40,005 nt of DNA from an uncultured Campylobacter sp. (GCF_905371695.1 NZ_CAJPMA010000002.1:1-40005); one strand, 5' to 3'; numbered from the stretch's first letter, positions 8,671-16,636 are shown. The notes: generated by a model not told the origin, from the letters alone. Numbers and translations are program-made.

Positions 8671-9426
8671 TTAGCTAAAATTTCGTAATTTTATCGGTAG
8701 GGGCGAGACGATTTTACTTGGGTCGAATCTCACGGCGGGCGAGCTTAAATTCGCGAAATTTTCGCCCGTATCGAGAAATTTTTGTAAAAAATAGTCCCTT
8801 TTATAACCGCTCTCAAACAAGATTTCAGCCATCCGCGAGACGTCTGCTTCGTTTAAAATATCCGCGTGCACCGTCGTTCGAACCTCGAATTTAAAATCTC
8901 GCGCCAGTAAAAATTCCAGCGTTTGCATAAAATTTTCGTATAAATTCGCCCCCGCTATGCGACGAAATTTCACGCTCGGGGCTTTAAAATCAAGCGCTAT
9001 ATAATCGATTAAATTTTCCTCTATCGCGGCTTTTAACGCGGGCAAATTCGAGCCGTTGGTGTCGACTTTTAAGGCAAAGTTTCGCGCCTTCACCTCGCGC
9101 GCTAAGGGCAAAAACGCGGGACTAATCGAGCACTCGCCGCCGCTAAAAACTATGCCGTCTAGTTTCCCCGCGCGCCTATCTAAAAACGATAAAAACTCCG
9201 CTTCGCTAACACCCGCGGCTTTGCTTTGCTCGCTAAAATTTCGCTCGCCGCCCCCGCTTTCGCCTAAATTTTCAAGCGCGCCGCTTCTCTCGCCGCCTAG
9301 CACGACCTCTACGTTATAACAATACGCGCACCTCATATTACACCCCGCAAACCACGCGATGGCCGCGATTTTATCTGGATAATCAAGAGTCGTAAAGGGA
9401 GTTATGGAATAAATAGGGTTTTTCAA
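8671..9426 (-). CDS. nrdG: Anaerobic ribonucleotide reductase activating enzyme (radical SAM)
   Basis: 251 residues. The radical SAM motif is CNMRCAYC (C29, C33, C36) followed by IVFSGGEC near residue 95. ITPFTTLDYPDKIAAIAWFAGC at the N-terminus is typical of the activating proteins of class III ribonucleotide reductase. The enzyme would use SAM and a [4Fe-4S] cluster to create the glycyl radical on its partner. It is longer than the E. coli NrdG (about 154 residues), partly because of a loop at about 43-80 rich in Gly, Glu and Ser. It is the last gene of the nrdD operon, 69 bp after the small glycyl-radical gene, so its substrate is probably that small protein. Confidence 0.88.
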   Translation of the reverse strand: MKNPIYSITPFTTLDYPDKIAAIAWFAGCNMRCAYCYNVEVVLGGERSGALENLGESGGGERNFSEQSKAAGVSEAEFLSFLDRRAGKLDGIVFSGGECSISPAFLPLAREVKARNFALKVDTNGSNLPALKAAIEENLIDYIALDFKAPSVKFRRIAGANLYENFMQTLEFLLARDFKFEVRTTVHADILNEADVSRMAEILFESGYKRDYFLQKFLDTGENFANLSSPAVRFDPSKIVSPLPIKLRNFS

Positions 9427-9455
9427 ATTTAGCTCGTCGGGATTACGTAAATCAA

Positions 9456-9488
9456 TCCGCCGAGCCGCGACCGGCGCGACTAGGCGGA
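9456..9488 (-). other. Intercistronic stem-loop between the small nrdD gene and nrdG
   Basis: CCGCC (9457-9461) pairs with GGCGG (9483-9487), and a second stem GCCG/CGGC sits inside. No T run follows on the minus strand, so it is more likely an mRNA-processing or stabilising structure than a terminator. Confidence 0.35.
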
Positions 9489-9495
9489 ATTTTAG

Positions 9496-9666
9496 CTATT
9501 TGCCGCAGCAGCTTGCGTTTTCGTCGAATTTCACGCGCTCTTTGTGTTCGCCTTGCTTGCCGAGATTAAAACTCTCGACGGGGCGATGATAACCCATTAC
9601 GCGCGTATAGACGACGCATTTGGTGCGTTTGTCGGCGTTTTTCGCCAAAATTTGTTCGTTACTCAT
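9496..9666 (-). CDS. Separate glycyl-radical domain of class III ribonucleotide reductase
   Basis: 56 residues from an ATG at 9666. The motif YTRVMGYHRPV at 20-30 is the glycyl-radical loop of NrdD (G25 the predicted radical site), followed by FNLGKQGEHKERVKF, which matches the extreme C-terminus of ordinary one-piece NrdD proteins. The neighbouring 701-residue NrdD lacks this part. The start is well supported: AAGGAG lies 5 nt before the ATG, inside the last codons of nrdD, and the genes are 2 bp apart in different frames. A longer reading of this frame back into nrdD is not needed. It probably joins the large subunit to form an active enzyme and is the target of NrdG. It ends in a cysteine pair (ENASCCGK). 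Confidence 0.85.
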   Translation of the reverse strand: MSNEQILAKNADKRTKCVVYTRVMGYHRPVESFNLGKQGEHKERVKFDENASCCGK

Positions 9667-9668
9667 GC

Positions 9669-11774
9669 TTACTCCTTGTGTTGGGATTGACGCTGCGCGT
9701 CGATGATTTCGGCATCGCATTTAGGACAGTATTCGTGCTCGCCGCTGATGTAGCCGTGTTTGGCGCAGACGCTAAAAACGGGCGTTATCGTGATATAAGG
9801 CAATTTGTAATTGCTAACGACGCTTTTTACCAGACTTTTGCAGGCCGCAGCCGAGCTGATGCGCTCCTTCATATACAGGTGTAGCACCGTGCCGCCCGTG
9901 TAGGAGCTTTGCAGTTCGTCTTGAAGATCGAGCGCCTCGAACGCGTCGTCGGTGAAATTTGCCGGCAGCTGTGTGGAGTTGGTGTAGTAGATATTTTCGC
10001 CAAAACCGGCCTGGATGATGTCCGGATAGCGCTTTTTGTCCTCTTTGGCGAAGCGATACGTCGTGCCCTCGGCAGGCGTGGCTTCGAGATTATAGAGGTT
10101 GCCGGTGCTCTCTTGAAATTCGCGAATTTTACCGCGCAAAAACTCGATCATCTCGATCGCAAACTCTCGCCCAAAATCGGTCGCGATGTTTTCCTTGTCG
10201 TTCGTGAAGTTTCTCAAAAGCTCGTTCATGCCGTTGATGCCGATGGTGCTAAAGTGGTTATTAAAGTGCTTTAGATAGCGCGCGGTGTACGGATACAGGC
10301 CGCGTTCGTACATCTCCTGGATAAAGGCGCGCTTTTTTTCGAGCGTGGATTTGGCTAAATTTAGCAGATACTCAAGGCGAGTGTAGAGCCCCTTTTTATC
10401 GCCTTTATATAGATAGCCCAGGCGAGCCAAATTTAGCGTCACGACGCCGATACTGCCTGTCATCTCTGCACTACCGAACAGCCCTCCGCCGCGCTTTAGC
10501 AGCTCGCGTAAATCTAGCTGCAAGCGGCAGCACATCGAGCGCACGTGGCCCGGCTTATAGGCTTTATCGTTTGCGACGCGGTTGCCGTTTTCATCGACTG
10601 TGTACTGAGAGCCGACGAAATTTTGAAAATAGCTCGAGCCCATTTTTGCCGTATTTTCAAAAAGCACCTTCGCCACCTCGCTGTCCCAGTCGAAGTCCTC
10701 GGTGATATTTACGGTAGGTATCGGGAAGGTAAAGGGCTGCGAGCACTTGTCGCCCTCAGTCATCACCTCGTAAAACGCCTTATCTATGCGCGCCATCTCG
10801 GGCTCGAAGGCGCGGTAGGTCATATCGGTTAGCTTGTTAAAGCCGCGCTCGTTTGCCAAACGCGTCAAATTTGCGTCGCTAACGTCCGTGAAAATATGCC
10901 TATCCTCGCGCGTAGGTATCTGATCGCGCAGGTCGGTAGGACACGTGATGTCGATCGTTACGTTAGTAAACGGACTCTGGCCCCAGCGAGCCGGCACGTT
11001 TAGGTTAAAAATAAAGCTAGTTATCGCCTTTTTTATCTCGACGTCGCTTAACTGGTCGCGGAAGACGTAAGGCGCAAGATACGTGTCAAAGCTGCTAAAC
11101 GCCTGCGCGCCCGCCCACTCGCTTTGTAAAATTCCTAAAAAATTTGCCATCTGATAGAGCGCTTCGCGGAAGTGCTTAGGCGCCTTGCTCTCGACCCTGC
11201 CGCGCACGCCGTTAAAGCCCTCGTTTAAAAGCGCTCTTAGACTCCAGCCCGCGCAGTAGCCCGTGAGGCAGTCAAGATCGTGGATGTGATAGTCGCCGTT
11301 TCTGTGCGCGAGGCCTTCTTCGCGCGAATAAATTTTATCAAGCCAATAATTAGCGATAACTTTGCCGGCGGTATTGTTGATAAGGCCTGCATTCGAGTAG
11401 CTGGTATTTGAGTTTGCCGCGATGCGCCAGTCCGTGCCGTTAATATACTCTTCGATCGTTTGAGTCGAGTTTATGTAAGTCGTATCCGTATCAAGCCCTA
11501 AAATATGCTCGCGCTGAAGCTTATGCGTGTGGCGGTACAGCATAAAGCTCTTCATCACGCCAAAATGTCCCGCATTAAAAAGCGCCTTTTCGATGTAGTC
11601 TTGGATATCTTCGACGCTCAAAACTTCGCTATCAAAAACGTGGCTCATAACGTCTAAAAAGACCTTTTCGTCGTATTCTTTACTCTCGCTTTCAAAGGCC
11701 TTTTTTATGGCGTCCGCGATCTTATACGGCAAGTACTCTTGCTTTGAGCCGTCTCGTTTTAGGATTTGCTTCAT
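9669..11774 (-). CDS. nrdD: Anaerobic ribonucleoside-triphosphate reductase, large part without glycyl-radical tail
   Basis: 701 residues. Class III enzyme making deoxyribonucleotides from NTPs without oxygen. Residues 1-95 are an ATP-cone (MKQILKRDGSKQEYLPYKI), the allosteric activity-control domain. The catalytic barrel contains segments typical of the family, such as QPFTFPIPTVNITEDFDWD near 315-333, a MCCRLQLDL segment that should hold the thiyl cysteine (inference), and GSIGVVTLNLARLGY. Near the C-terminus FSVCAKHGYISGEHEYCPKCD is the zinc-binding part. The protein then stops after about 20 further residues, exactly where the glycyl-radical segment RVxGY normally follows; that segment is a separate gene 2 bp downstream. 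GC-rich relative to dnaA-gyrB. Operon order is nrdD, small radical gene, nrdG. Confidence 0.95.
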   Translation of the reverse strand: MKQILKRDGSKQEYLPYKIADAIKKAFESESKEYDEKVFLDVMSHVFDSEVLSVEDIQDYIEKALFNAGHFGVMKSFMLYRHTHKLQREHILGLDTDTTYINSTQTIEEYINGTDWRIAANSNTSYSNAGLINNTAGKVIANYWLDKIYSREEGLAHRNGDYHIHDLDCLTGYCAGWSLRALLNEGFNGVRGRVESKAPKHFREALYQMANFLGILQSEWAGAQAFSSFDTYLAPYVFRDQLSDVEIKKAITSFIFNLNVPARWGQSPFTNVTIDITCPTDLRDQIPTREDRHIFTDVSDANLTRLANERGFNKLTDMTYRAFEPEMARIDKAFYEVMTEGDKCSQPFTFPIPTVNITEDFDWDSEVAKVLFENTAKMGSSYFQNFVGSQYTVDENGNRVANDKAYKPGHVRSMCCRLQLDLRELLKRGGGLFGSAEMTGSIGVVTLNLARLGYLYKGDKKGLYTRLEYLLNLAKSTLEKKRAFIQEMYERGLYPYTARYLKHFNNHFSTIGINGMNELLRNFTNDKENIATDFGREFAIEMIEFLRGKIREFQESTGNLYNLEATPAEGTTYRFAKEDKKRYPDIIQAGFGENIYYTNSTQLPANFTDDAFEALDLQDELQSSYTGGTVLHLYMKERISSAAACKSLVKSVVSNYKLPYITITPVFSVCAKHGYISGEHEYCPKCDAEIIDAQRQSQHKE

Positions 11775-11913
11775 TTTTTGCCCTGTATTTGAAGTAGAAC
11801 GTGAAGTATAGGCAAAATTTGCTTAAAAAATTTTGGTTAAAACAAGTCCGAATTCTCGGCTTTAAAATGTCATTTTTACGTTTTAATCCACCCAAAATCC
11901 CTGAAATATAGCC

Positions 11914-11919
11914 ATTATA
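11914..11919 (-). promoter_or_regulatory. Possible -10 element for the nrdD operon
   Basis: TATAAT on the minus strand, about 140 bp before the nrdD ATG. This would leave a long untranslated leader. The 290-bp gap between nrdD and the next gene (11775-12064) otherwise holds only AT-rich sequence, with a short direct repeat TTTGCGAAATTT near 11980-12002; no RNA gene was recognised. Confidence 0.35.
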
Positions 11920-12034
11920 AATAGCACGTTTTTAAAAATTTTAAAAGGCGCGAATTTGATAAGCCTAGCGAATAGATACTTTGCGAAATTTTTGCGAAAT
12001 TTTTTCTTAAAATGCGGCGTTTGAAATTTCGGGC

Positions 12035-12040
12035 TATAAT
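12035..12040 (+). promoter_or_regulatory. -10 element for the small secreted protein gene
   Basis: GGGCTATAATCGC contains TATAAT 25 bp before the ATG at 12065. Confidence 0.65.
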
Positions 12041-12064
12041 CGCTTAAAAATTTTAAGGCGCGAA

Positions 12065-12370
12065 ATGAGAAAAATTTTACTTTTAACCGCGTTTTTGTCC
12101 GCGGTGCTCGCAGATAGCGTAGTAATAGAAGAATACGATAACGGCAGGCGCTCGCAAACGTCTGTAAATACGGGCGGCGGCGTAACGATAATTAAAAACG
12201 GCGCTAACGGCCCAACGAGCGAACAAGTAAGCGGCTTCGTAGCGGGCGACGGGATGATGAGCGTGACTCAAACGCATAATTTTAAAACCCGTGAAAAATA
12301 TAAACATAAAAACGGTAAGATTAGTAATAATCACAGCACGACTAGCGGAGTCGTCGTAAAAAGCAAATAG
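12065..12370 (+). CDS. Small secreted protein of unknown function
   Basis: 101 residues; I do not recognise the family. The first 16 residues (MRKILLLTAFLSAVLA) look like a signal peptide with a cleavage site after VLA, so the mature part should be periplasmic. The rest is polar and rich in Gly, Ser, Thr, Asn and Lys, with basic HNFKTREKYKHKNGK near 72-86 and no cysteine. It has its own promoter (TATAAT at 12035), an AAGG ribosome binding site 6 nt before the ATG, and a terminator overlapping the stop codon, so it appears to be a single-gene unit. The clean transcription signals support it being real. Confidence 0.7.
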   Translation: MRKILLLTAFLSAVLADSVVIEEYDNGRRSQTSVNTGGGVTIIKNGANGPTSEQVSGFVAGDGMMSVTQTHNFKTREKYKHKNGKISNNHSTTSGVVVKSK

Positions 12371-12390
12371 CGGCGCATAATTTGCTTTTT
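12358..12390 (+). terminator. Intrinsic terminator of the small secreted protein gene
   Basis: AAAAAGCAAA (12358-12367) pairs perfectly with TTTGCTTTTT (12381-12390), ending in a T run. The left arm is made of the last codons, just before the TAG stop at 12368. Confidence 0.8.
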
Positions 12391-12448
12391 ACGGGCTTTG
12401 CCGCTTAAAATTAGGCTCTAAATTTCACTACTTTAAGCCTGAAATCGC

Positions 12449-12454
12449 TACAAT
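12449..12454 (+). promoter_or_regulatory. -10 element for thyX
   Basis: TACAAT in AATCGCTACAATACCGC, 25 bp before the thyX ATG. Confidence 0.6.
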
Positions 12455-12479
12455 ACCGCAAAAATTTTAAAGGCGAAAT

Positions 12480-13112
12480 ATGCAAGTAACGCTTCTAAAT
12501 TTTACTCCGCTAAACGTCTGCTCGCATGCGATCCGCACGTGCTGGCAAAGCTTCGAAAAAGGCGATAACGGCGGCGAAAAAGACGTCGAGCTCATCGAGC
12601 GCGTCGGTAATAAATTTAAACACGCCAGCACGCTTGAACACCTCTACTACAACTTCTACGTCCAAGGCGTCTCGCGCGCCCTACTGCAAGAGCTAGCCCG
12701 CCACCGCATAGCTAGTCTTAGCGTCAAATCCACGCGCTACACGCTAAAAGAGCTGCGAAACGAAGCGCCATTTTTGCAGGGCGATTTTAATAACGCCGCT
12801 AGGTATTTGGTACTTACCGGAAACGAGCTAATCGATAACGCCTCGATAAAAGCGCTCGAAAATTTACGCGAAATTTTAGCGACGACTACGTCTAGCCTCG
12901 ACATTGTCAAATACTGCCTGCCCGAAGCTTATAAAACCGAGCTTACTTGGAGCGTAAACGCGCGCAGCCTGCAAAATTTCCTCTCGCTTCGCAGCTCGAA
13001 ATCCGCGCTTTGGGAAATCCGCGAGCTAGCGCGTAAAATTTACGACGCCTTACCGAGCGAGCATAAATTTATATTTGAAAAATGCGTAGCTAACGACGAA
13101 AAGAGCGAGTAA
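12480..13112 (+). CDS. thyX: Flavin-dependent thymidylate synthase
   Basis: 210 residues. ThyX methylates dUMP to dTMP using FAD, NADPH and methylene-tetrahydrofolate. The defining RHRx7S motif is at residues 74-84 (RHRIASLSVKS), preceded by HASTLEHLYYNFYVQGVSRALLQELA, where the histidine and glutamate of the family's flavin site lie. The C-terminal SLRSSKSALWEIRELA is also typical. It is cytoplasmic and takes the place of ThyA, as in many epsilonproteobacteria. It has its own -10 element and an AAGG ribosome binding site, and a small hydrolase gene follows 2 bp after its stop. Confidence 0.95.
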   Translation: MQVTLLNFTPLNVCSHAIRTCWQSFEKGDNGGEKDVELIERVGNKFKHASTLEHLYYNFYVQGVSRALLQELARHRIASLSVKSTRYTLKELRNEAPFLQGDFNNAARYLVLTGNELIDNASIKALENLREILATTTSSLDIVKYCLPEAYKTELTWSVNARSLQNFLSLRSSKSALWEIRELARKIYDALPSEHKFIFEKCVANDEKSE

Positions 13113-13114
13113 AT

Positions 13115-13666
13115 ATGCAAGCTTATATCGTGCACGGCTACGACGCGAGTCCGCAAAGCCACTGGTTTGCCCAGTTAAAAGAAAAATTCGAAGCAAACGG
13201 CGTAAAAACCGAAATTTTATCTCTACCCGCGCCCGCGGCTCCGAAGCTTGACGAATGGTTAGCCGTTTTAAAAGAGCGCGTTATTTTAGGCGAGCAAACC
13301 TACCTCGTCGGTCATAGCCTAGGCTGCCCGACGATCCTAAATTTCTTACAAAAATACGGAACGAATGACGGCGTAGCGGGCATTACGCTAGTTAGCGGGC
13401 TTGCTAAGCCGCTGCGGGGATTTGAAATTTTAGACGAATTTACGAGCGGCGGATTTGATTTTGCGCTTATTAAATCGCTCGTCCCAAAACGCGCAGTAAT
13501 AGCCGCAAAGGACGATTACGTCGTGCCGTTTGAGTTTAGCCGCGAGCTTGCGGAGCAGCTAGACGCGAAATTTTACCCCGTGCAAAATGGCGGGCATTTT
13601 TTAGACCGCGACGGGTTTACGAGCTTTGATCTAGTTTACCAAGTAACGATAGAGATGATGAAATAG
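13115..13666 (+). CDS. RBBP9/YdeN-like serine hydrolase
   Basis: 183 residues with a compact alpha/beta-hydrolase fold of the RBBP9/YdeN group. MQAYIVHGYDASPQSHWF at the start has the HGY..S..HW pattern of that group. The nucleophile is S68 in GHSLG, the acid is probably D133 or D134 (AAKDDYVVP), and the base H161 (NGGHFLDRDGF). No signal peptide, so cytoplasmic. The natural substrate is unknown for most members. It is translationally linked to thyX (2-bp gap), but a functional tie to thymidylate synthesis is not evident. Confidence 0.85.
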   Translation: MQAYIVHGYDASPQSHWFAQLKEKFEANGVKTEILSLPAPAAPKLDEWLAVLKERVILGEQTYLVGHSLGCPTILNFLQKYGTNDGVAGITLVSGLAKPLRGFEILDEFTSGGFDFALIKSLVPKRAVIAAKDDYVVPFEFSRELAEQLDAKFYPVQNGGHFLDRDGFTSFDLVYQVTIEMMK

Positions 13667-13740
13667 CATAAATTTCAGCGTTTAAAAGCTAACTGATAAA
13701 ATTGCGCGGTTCATAAATTTCGCGTTCGAGCGGCTAAATC

Positions 13741-14409
13741 CTATCTTCTACTCTCGAAAATCGTCTGTAAATTCCCTCCTTGCCAAAACGCCTCGGGAAA
13801 TAGATATTCGCCGCGAAATACCGGCAAAGAGAGCTTTTGATAGGTTAAATTTAGATCCGAAATCCCCTTTAACGAGCGCTCTATTAGCGTGGTGCAGTAA
13901 AGGTTGGCTTCGTTTTTAGGCGCTAGGATAAACGGCTTTCCAAGCTCTTTTTCTAGACGCGCTACAAAAATTTTAGCGCCGTTTTCGTCTAAATTTTTAA
14001 GCCGTCCGACCGCATAATATTTAGAATTTAGTAAAAAATTTTCCAAACTCGTCTTTACTACGGCGTTTTGCTCGTTTTGCTCTCCCGTAATCGCGTGGAT
14101 TATGAAAATTTGCGGGCTAATTTGCGCTACGACGCCCGCGTGAGAATAAGGCGAGCCGCTCATAAGCGCGATAGCCTCGCTATCGGCGTCGAGCCCTTTA
14201 CGAAATAGCAAGTCGCCCGCGCGTAAATTCCGCCTTAAAATTTCCAGCTCCTCGGCGGAGGGCGGTATAATTTTTGAAATAGGCGCGTTTTTCGTATCCG
14301 AATTTAGGCTATAAGCCTGAGCGCTAATAGCCAAATAAAGCACGAGGAAAGCGACGCAAACGCGCGAAACGCCGCTAAAATTTTTAGCCCTTATAGCCGT
14401 ATTTTCCAA
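13741..14409 (-). CDS. YiiX-like permuted papain-fold (NlpC/P60-type) hydrolase, exported
   Basis: 222 residues. A hydrophobic segment at 14-32 (SRVCVAFLVLYLAISAQA) looks like a signal peptide. The body matches the YiiX/YebB group of permuted NlpC/P60 cysteine hydrolases: LRAGDLLFRKG at 62-72, SPYSHAGVV with predicted catalytic H90, and LYCTTLIERS with predicted nucleophile C172, in the swapped His-then-Cys order. Family members are thought to cut amide bonds in cell wall or lipid-linked substrates; the substrate here is unknown. The start overlaps the end of the upstream lipoprotein gene by 19 bp, so the two are coupled. Confidence 0.8.
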   Translation of the reverse strand: MENTAIRAKNFSGVSRVCVAFLVLYLAISAQAYSLNSDTKNAPISKIIPPSAEELEILRRNLRAGDLLFRKGLDADSEAIALMSGSPYSHAGVVAQISPQIFIIHAITGEQNEQNAVVKTSLENFLLNSKYYAVGRLKNLDENGAKIFVARLEKELGKPFILAPKNEANLYCTTLIERSLKGISDLNLTYQKLSLPVFRGEYLFPEAFWQGGNLQTIFESRR

Positions 14410-14768
14410 TCGCCGTTAACTTTTTTTAGCTTCACGCGCTCGCTTCTTTTGCTGCCGTCTTTAAATTTTACTTCGAGCTCCACGTTTGCCGTATCGTCCT
14501 TCTCGTTCGCCGAGATCACCTCGATACCGTCCACGCCGCCTAATTTTTCGGCTTTATTTTTGGTTTCGGAGATGGCCGCTTTTAGCTTACCGCTCATCAT
14601 CTCTTTTAGTCCGTCGTCTTTTGCTTCGCTAAAATCTAAGTAACTAAGCGCCTTATCGCTTTTACCCTCGTAAACCGCGCCGATAAAATCTTTCGAAACA
14701 TCCTTCGCGCCGTCGCCGCAACCTGCTAAAACCAGCGCCGCAACCGCGGCTAGTAAAAATTTTTTCAT
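14391..14768 (-). CDS. DUF4878-like lipoprotein
   Basis: 125 residues. MKKFLLAAVAALVLAGCGDG is a lipoprotein signal with lipobox LAGC (C17 the lipidated cysteine). The mature part has the small cystatin-like NTF2-type pattern: a helix with ...DFIGAVYEGKSDKALSYLD, then strands ending in ERVKLKKVNGDWKIRL, as in DUF4878 proteins. It should sit on the periplasmic side of a membrane. Function is unknown. A minus-strand TACAAT (14796-14801) and AAGGAAAA ribosome site precede it, and it is coupled to the YiiX-like gene. Confidence 0.8.
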   Translation of the reverse strand: MKKFLLAAVAALVLAGCGDGAKDVSKDFIGAVYEGKSDKALSYLDFSEAKDDGLKEMMSGKLKAAISETKNKAEKLGGVDGIEVISANEKDDTANVELEVKFKDGSKRSERVKLKKVNGDWKIRL

Positions 14769-14795
14769 ATTTTTCCTTTTTGAAAATGTTTCGCG

Positions 14796-14801
14796 ATTGT
14801 A
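14796..14801 (-). promoter_or_regulatory. -10 element for the lipoprotein/YiiX operon
   Basis: Minus strand reads GCTACAATCGCG; TACAAT is 28 bp before the ATG of the lipoprotein gene and just after the stop of the transglutaminase-like gene. Confidence 0.6.
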
Positions 14802-14811
14802 GCTTAAAATT

Positions 14812-15786
14812 TTAAATCTCGCGCGAAAAATATTCGTAGCTAAATTTTACTCCATCCGCCGCTTCGCAGTAAGGATGCGAGAAAATTTCGAGCGCGCCCC
14901 GCGACGAAGGCGGATTTAGCGTAACCTCGCGCGCGAAGTTAAAGCCGAGCCAGCAAGGCTCCCAGTTGCCGAAAAGATATTCCCTCGCGCGTGCTAGCTT
15001 TGCGTCGTCCTCGCTTAAATTTTCGCCCAGCCGCACCTTCGTAACGTCCGCGGGATCGACCGGTATCCAACCGTAGCCTTTTAGATAAAATTCCGCTCTG
15101 CAATGTTGCGCGCCCGAAATTTCAAGCGCGCCGTCCTTATTCTCGCCCATTACGCCCATTTCTGAAGAAAATTTTAGCGCGCGCCCGACGCGGATGCCGT
15201 AAATAGCTCGCGCGGCGATTCCAGAAGCGCGGCATAAAGCTACGAAAACGGAATTTATATCCGCGCACTTTCCGCGTAGATCTCCGCTAGCTAATATCGC
15301 GCCCGCATCGCCCGTTCCGCACGCGGCTACGGAGTTATCGCGACGCATATTTTTAGCCGTCCAAAGATAGATCGCGCGGGCTTTTTCCAAATCGCCTTTT
15401 ACGCCGCCCGCGACCTCGTCTGCAATTTGCTTTACCGCGCCGCTTACGGGAATTAACCTTGAAGGCTTTAAAAATTCGGCTATTTGCGGCTCTAATTTCT
15501 CGTTTTCGTTAAAATTTACCCTGCTAAAATCGGTATTTCGCTCCGAAATTTCGACGCCGAAATTTAGACTAAATTTCGCCTCGCCTCGCCCGCTAAATTT
15601 TGCGTAATAGCAATCGACGGGTTCATTAAAAATTCGCGCTTCGTCGGCGTTAGAATTTACGCCGTACTCGCCGTCTACGCGCTGGTAAGGCGCTTTTAGG
15701 GCGACGGGCACCCACAGCCTAGCCTCGCCGCCTAAAATTTTATGGTTAAAATTTAGACTAAATTTTCGAGCGTTATTTGACATCAT
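14812..15786 (-). CDS. Transglutaminase-like cysteine protein
   Basis: 324 residues. Residues about 115-250 form a transglutaminase-like domain with the triad C174 (GKCADINSV), H228 (AQHCRAEFYL) and D244 (PVDPAD), the arrangement of bacterial transglutaminase-like peptidases. The N-terminal 100 residues are strand-rich, as in relatives where this region forms a beta domain. No clear signal peptide, so cytoplasmic location is likely. The first of two adjacent ATGs is chosen because AAGGAG lies 5 nt before it. It follows the MOSC gene by 9 bp in one operon. Substrate unknown. Confidence 0.82.
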   Translation of the reverse strand: MMSNNARKFSLNFNHKILGGEARLWVPVALKAPYQRVDGEYGVNSNADEARIFNEPVDCYYAKFSGRGEAKFSLNFGVEISERNTDFSRVNFNENEKLEPQIAEFLKPSRLIPVSGAVKQIADEVAGGVKGDLEKARAIYLWTAKNMRRDNSVAACGTGDAGAILASGDLRGKCADINSVFVALCRASGIAARAIYGIRVGRALKFSSEMGVMGENKDGALEISGAQHCRAEFYLKGYGWIPVDPADVTKVRLGENLSEDDAKLARAREYLFGNWEPCWLGFNFAREVTLNPPSSRGALEIFSHPYCEAADGVKFSYEYFSREI

Positions 15787-15795
15787 CTTATCTCC

Positions 15796-16485
15796 TTAAA
15801 GCGTTTTCATATAATCGGCGTTATAGCTGCCGTTTAACTTTTTCTCCATATCCTCGCGCCATTTAGGCGTTAGCGCATCTAGGCGCTTAAATTTTTCAAG
15901 CAGCGCACCGTCTCTCTCGCCGCCGTGAAAAAGGCGGTTTAACTCCATCACGCTCATCGCCGTTTCGTCGCGGCGTACGACTTTTATCTCGTCGCCCGCG
16001 CGGCACGAGCCGTTTTCAAGCACGCGGTAATACCACCCCGTAAGTCCGCTGCGAGCGATAAACGCGGTCATATCCGAGTTGCTCCACCTCATAGAAAGCT
16101 TGTAACAAGGCTTGCGCGGTTGGCTTACTTGAAGCGTGAGCGAGCCGATTTGATGCACATCGCCGATACAAACGCTATTTTCGCTAAGTCCATCGATCGT
16201 AAAATTTTCACCCAACGCGCCGTAAGCTAAATTTTTAAGCCCTAAAAACTCCTCCCACGCGGCGTAATTTTGCAGCGAGTTGGCGAATATCGCCTTTTCG
16301 CGTCCGCCGTGGTGGATCGTGTCCGCTACCGCATCGCCCGCGAGCCCGAATTCGTCGGCGTAAATTTCGTCCGTGCAAGCTTGTTTAAATATCGCCGTCC
16401 TCCACGCCTTTTTTAGCGGCTCCGTCGCCGTAATATCGCCGTAAGTTTGCGGCTGCCCGATTAGTAAAGCTTTTAAAATCGCCAT
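15796..16485 (-). CDS. MOSC-domain protein, YiiM-like
   Basis: 229 residues. The MOSC domain (residues about 30-165) shows HHGGREKAIFA, ALGENFTIDGL, CIGDVHQIGSLTLQVSQPRKPCYKL with the conserved cysteine C127. This is the pattern of YiiM, a molybdenum-cofactor-containing protein that reduces N-hydroxylated compounds in E. coli; here the role is inferred. The C-terminal part carries the short helical YiiM 3-alpha domain (AMSVMELNRLFHGG). First gene of a two-gene operon with the transglutaminase-like protein. Confidence 0.88.
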   Translation of the reverse strand: MAILKALLIGQPQTYGDITATEPLKKAWRTAIFKQACTDEIYADEFGLAGDAVADTIHHGGREKAIFANSLQNYAAWEEFLGLKNLAYGALGENFTIDGLSENSVCIGDVHQIGSLTLQVSQPRKPCYKLSMRWSNSDMTAFIARSGLTGWYYRVLENGSCRAGDEIKVVRRDETAMSVMELNRLFHGGERDGALLEKFKRLDALTPKWREDMEKKLNGSYNADYMKTL

Positions 16486-16511
16486 TTTTATCCTTTGTTG
16501 AAAGCCTAAAT

Positions 16512-16517
16512 TTTATA
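16512..16517 (-). promoter_or_regulatory. Possible -10 element for the MOSC operon
   Basis: Minus strand reads GCTATAAAATTTAGG with TATAAA 26 bp before the ATG. AT-rich surroundings make this less certain than the other promoters. Confidence 0.4.
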
Positions 16518-16618
16518 GCTAAAATTTTTAAAATTTTATAAAAGCAAATTTTGGGTACAGAAGTCGGCGCGAAGTATTTTGAGATGGATTTGAACGTTTA
16601 GGCGAGAATTTTATCCAA

Positions 16619-16636
16619 AGACTAGACGTATAGTCT
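16619..16636. repeat. 18-bp near-palindrome downstream of ruvC
   Basis: AGACTAGACGTATAGTCT is an 18-bp palindrome with one mismatched pair, centred on ACGT. It lies in the 203-bp gap between ruvC and the MOSC gene. No T run follows, so it is not an obvious terminator; it could be a protein-binding site. Confidence 0.35.

Noticed and set aside
9664..9672. Frameshift or sequencing error breaking a normal nrdD
   Set aside because: The junction has a stop, a strong ribosome site and an ATG in good spacing, and the large frame keeps going past the zinc site to its own end; a designed split fits better, though reads were not available.
9496..9720. A 74-residue reading of the small glycyl-radical gene starting inside nrdD
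   Set aside because: The extra N-terminus is out-of-frame nrdD sequence, and the ATG at 9666 has an ideal ribosome site.
16619..16636. Terminator for ruvC
   Set aside because: Palindrome without a loop or T run; kept only as a repeat.
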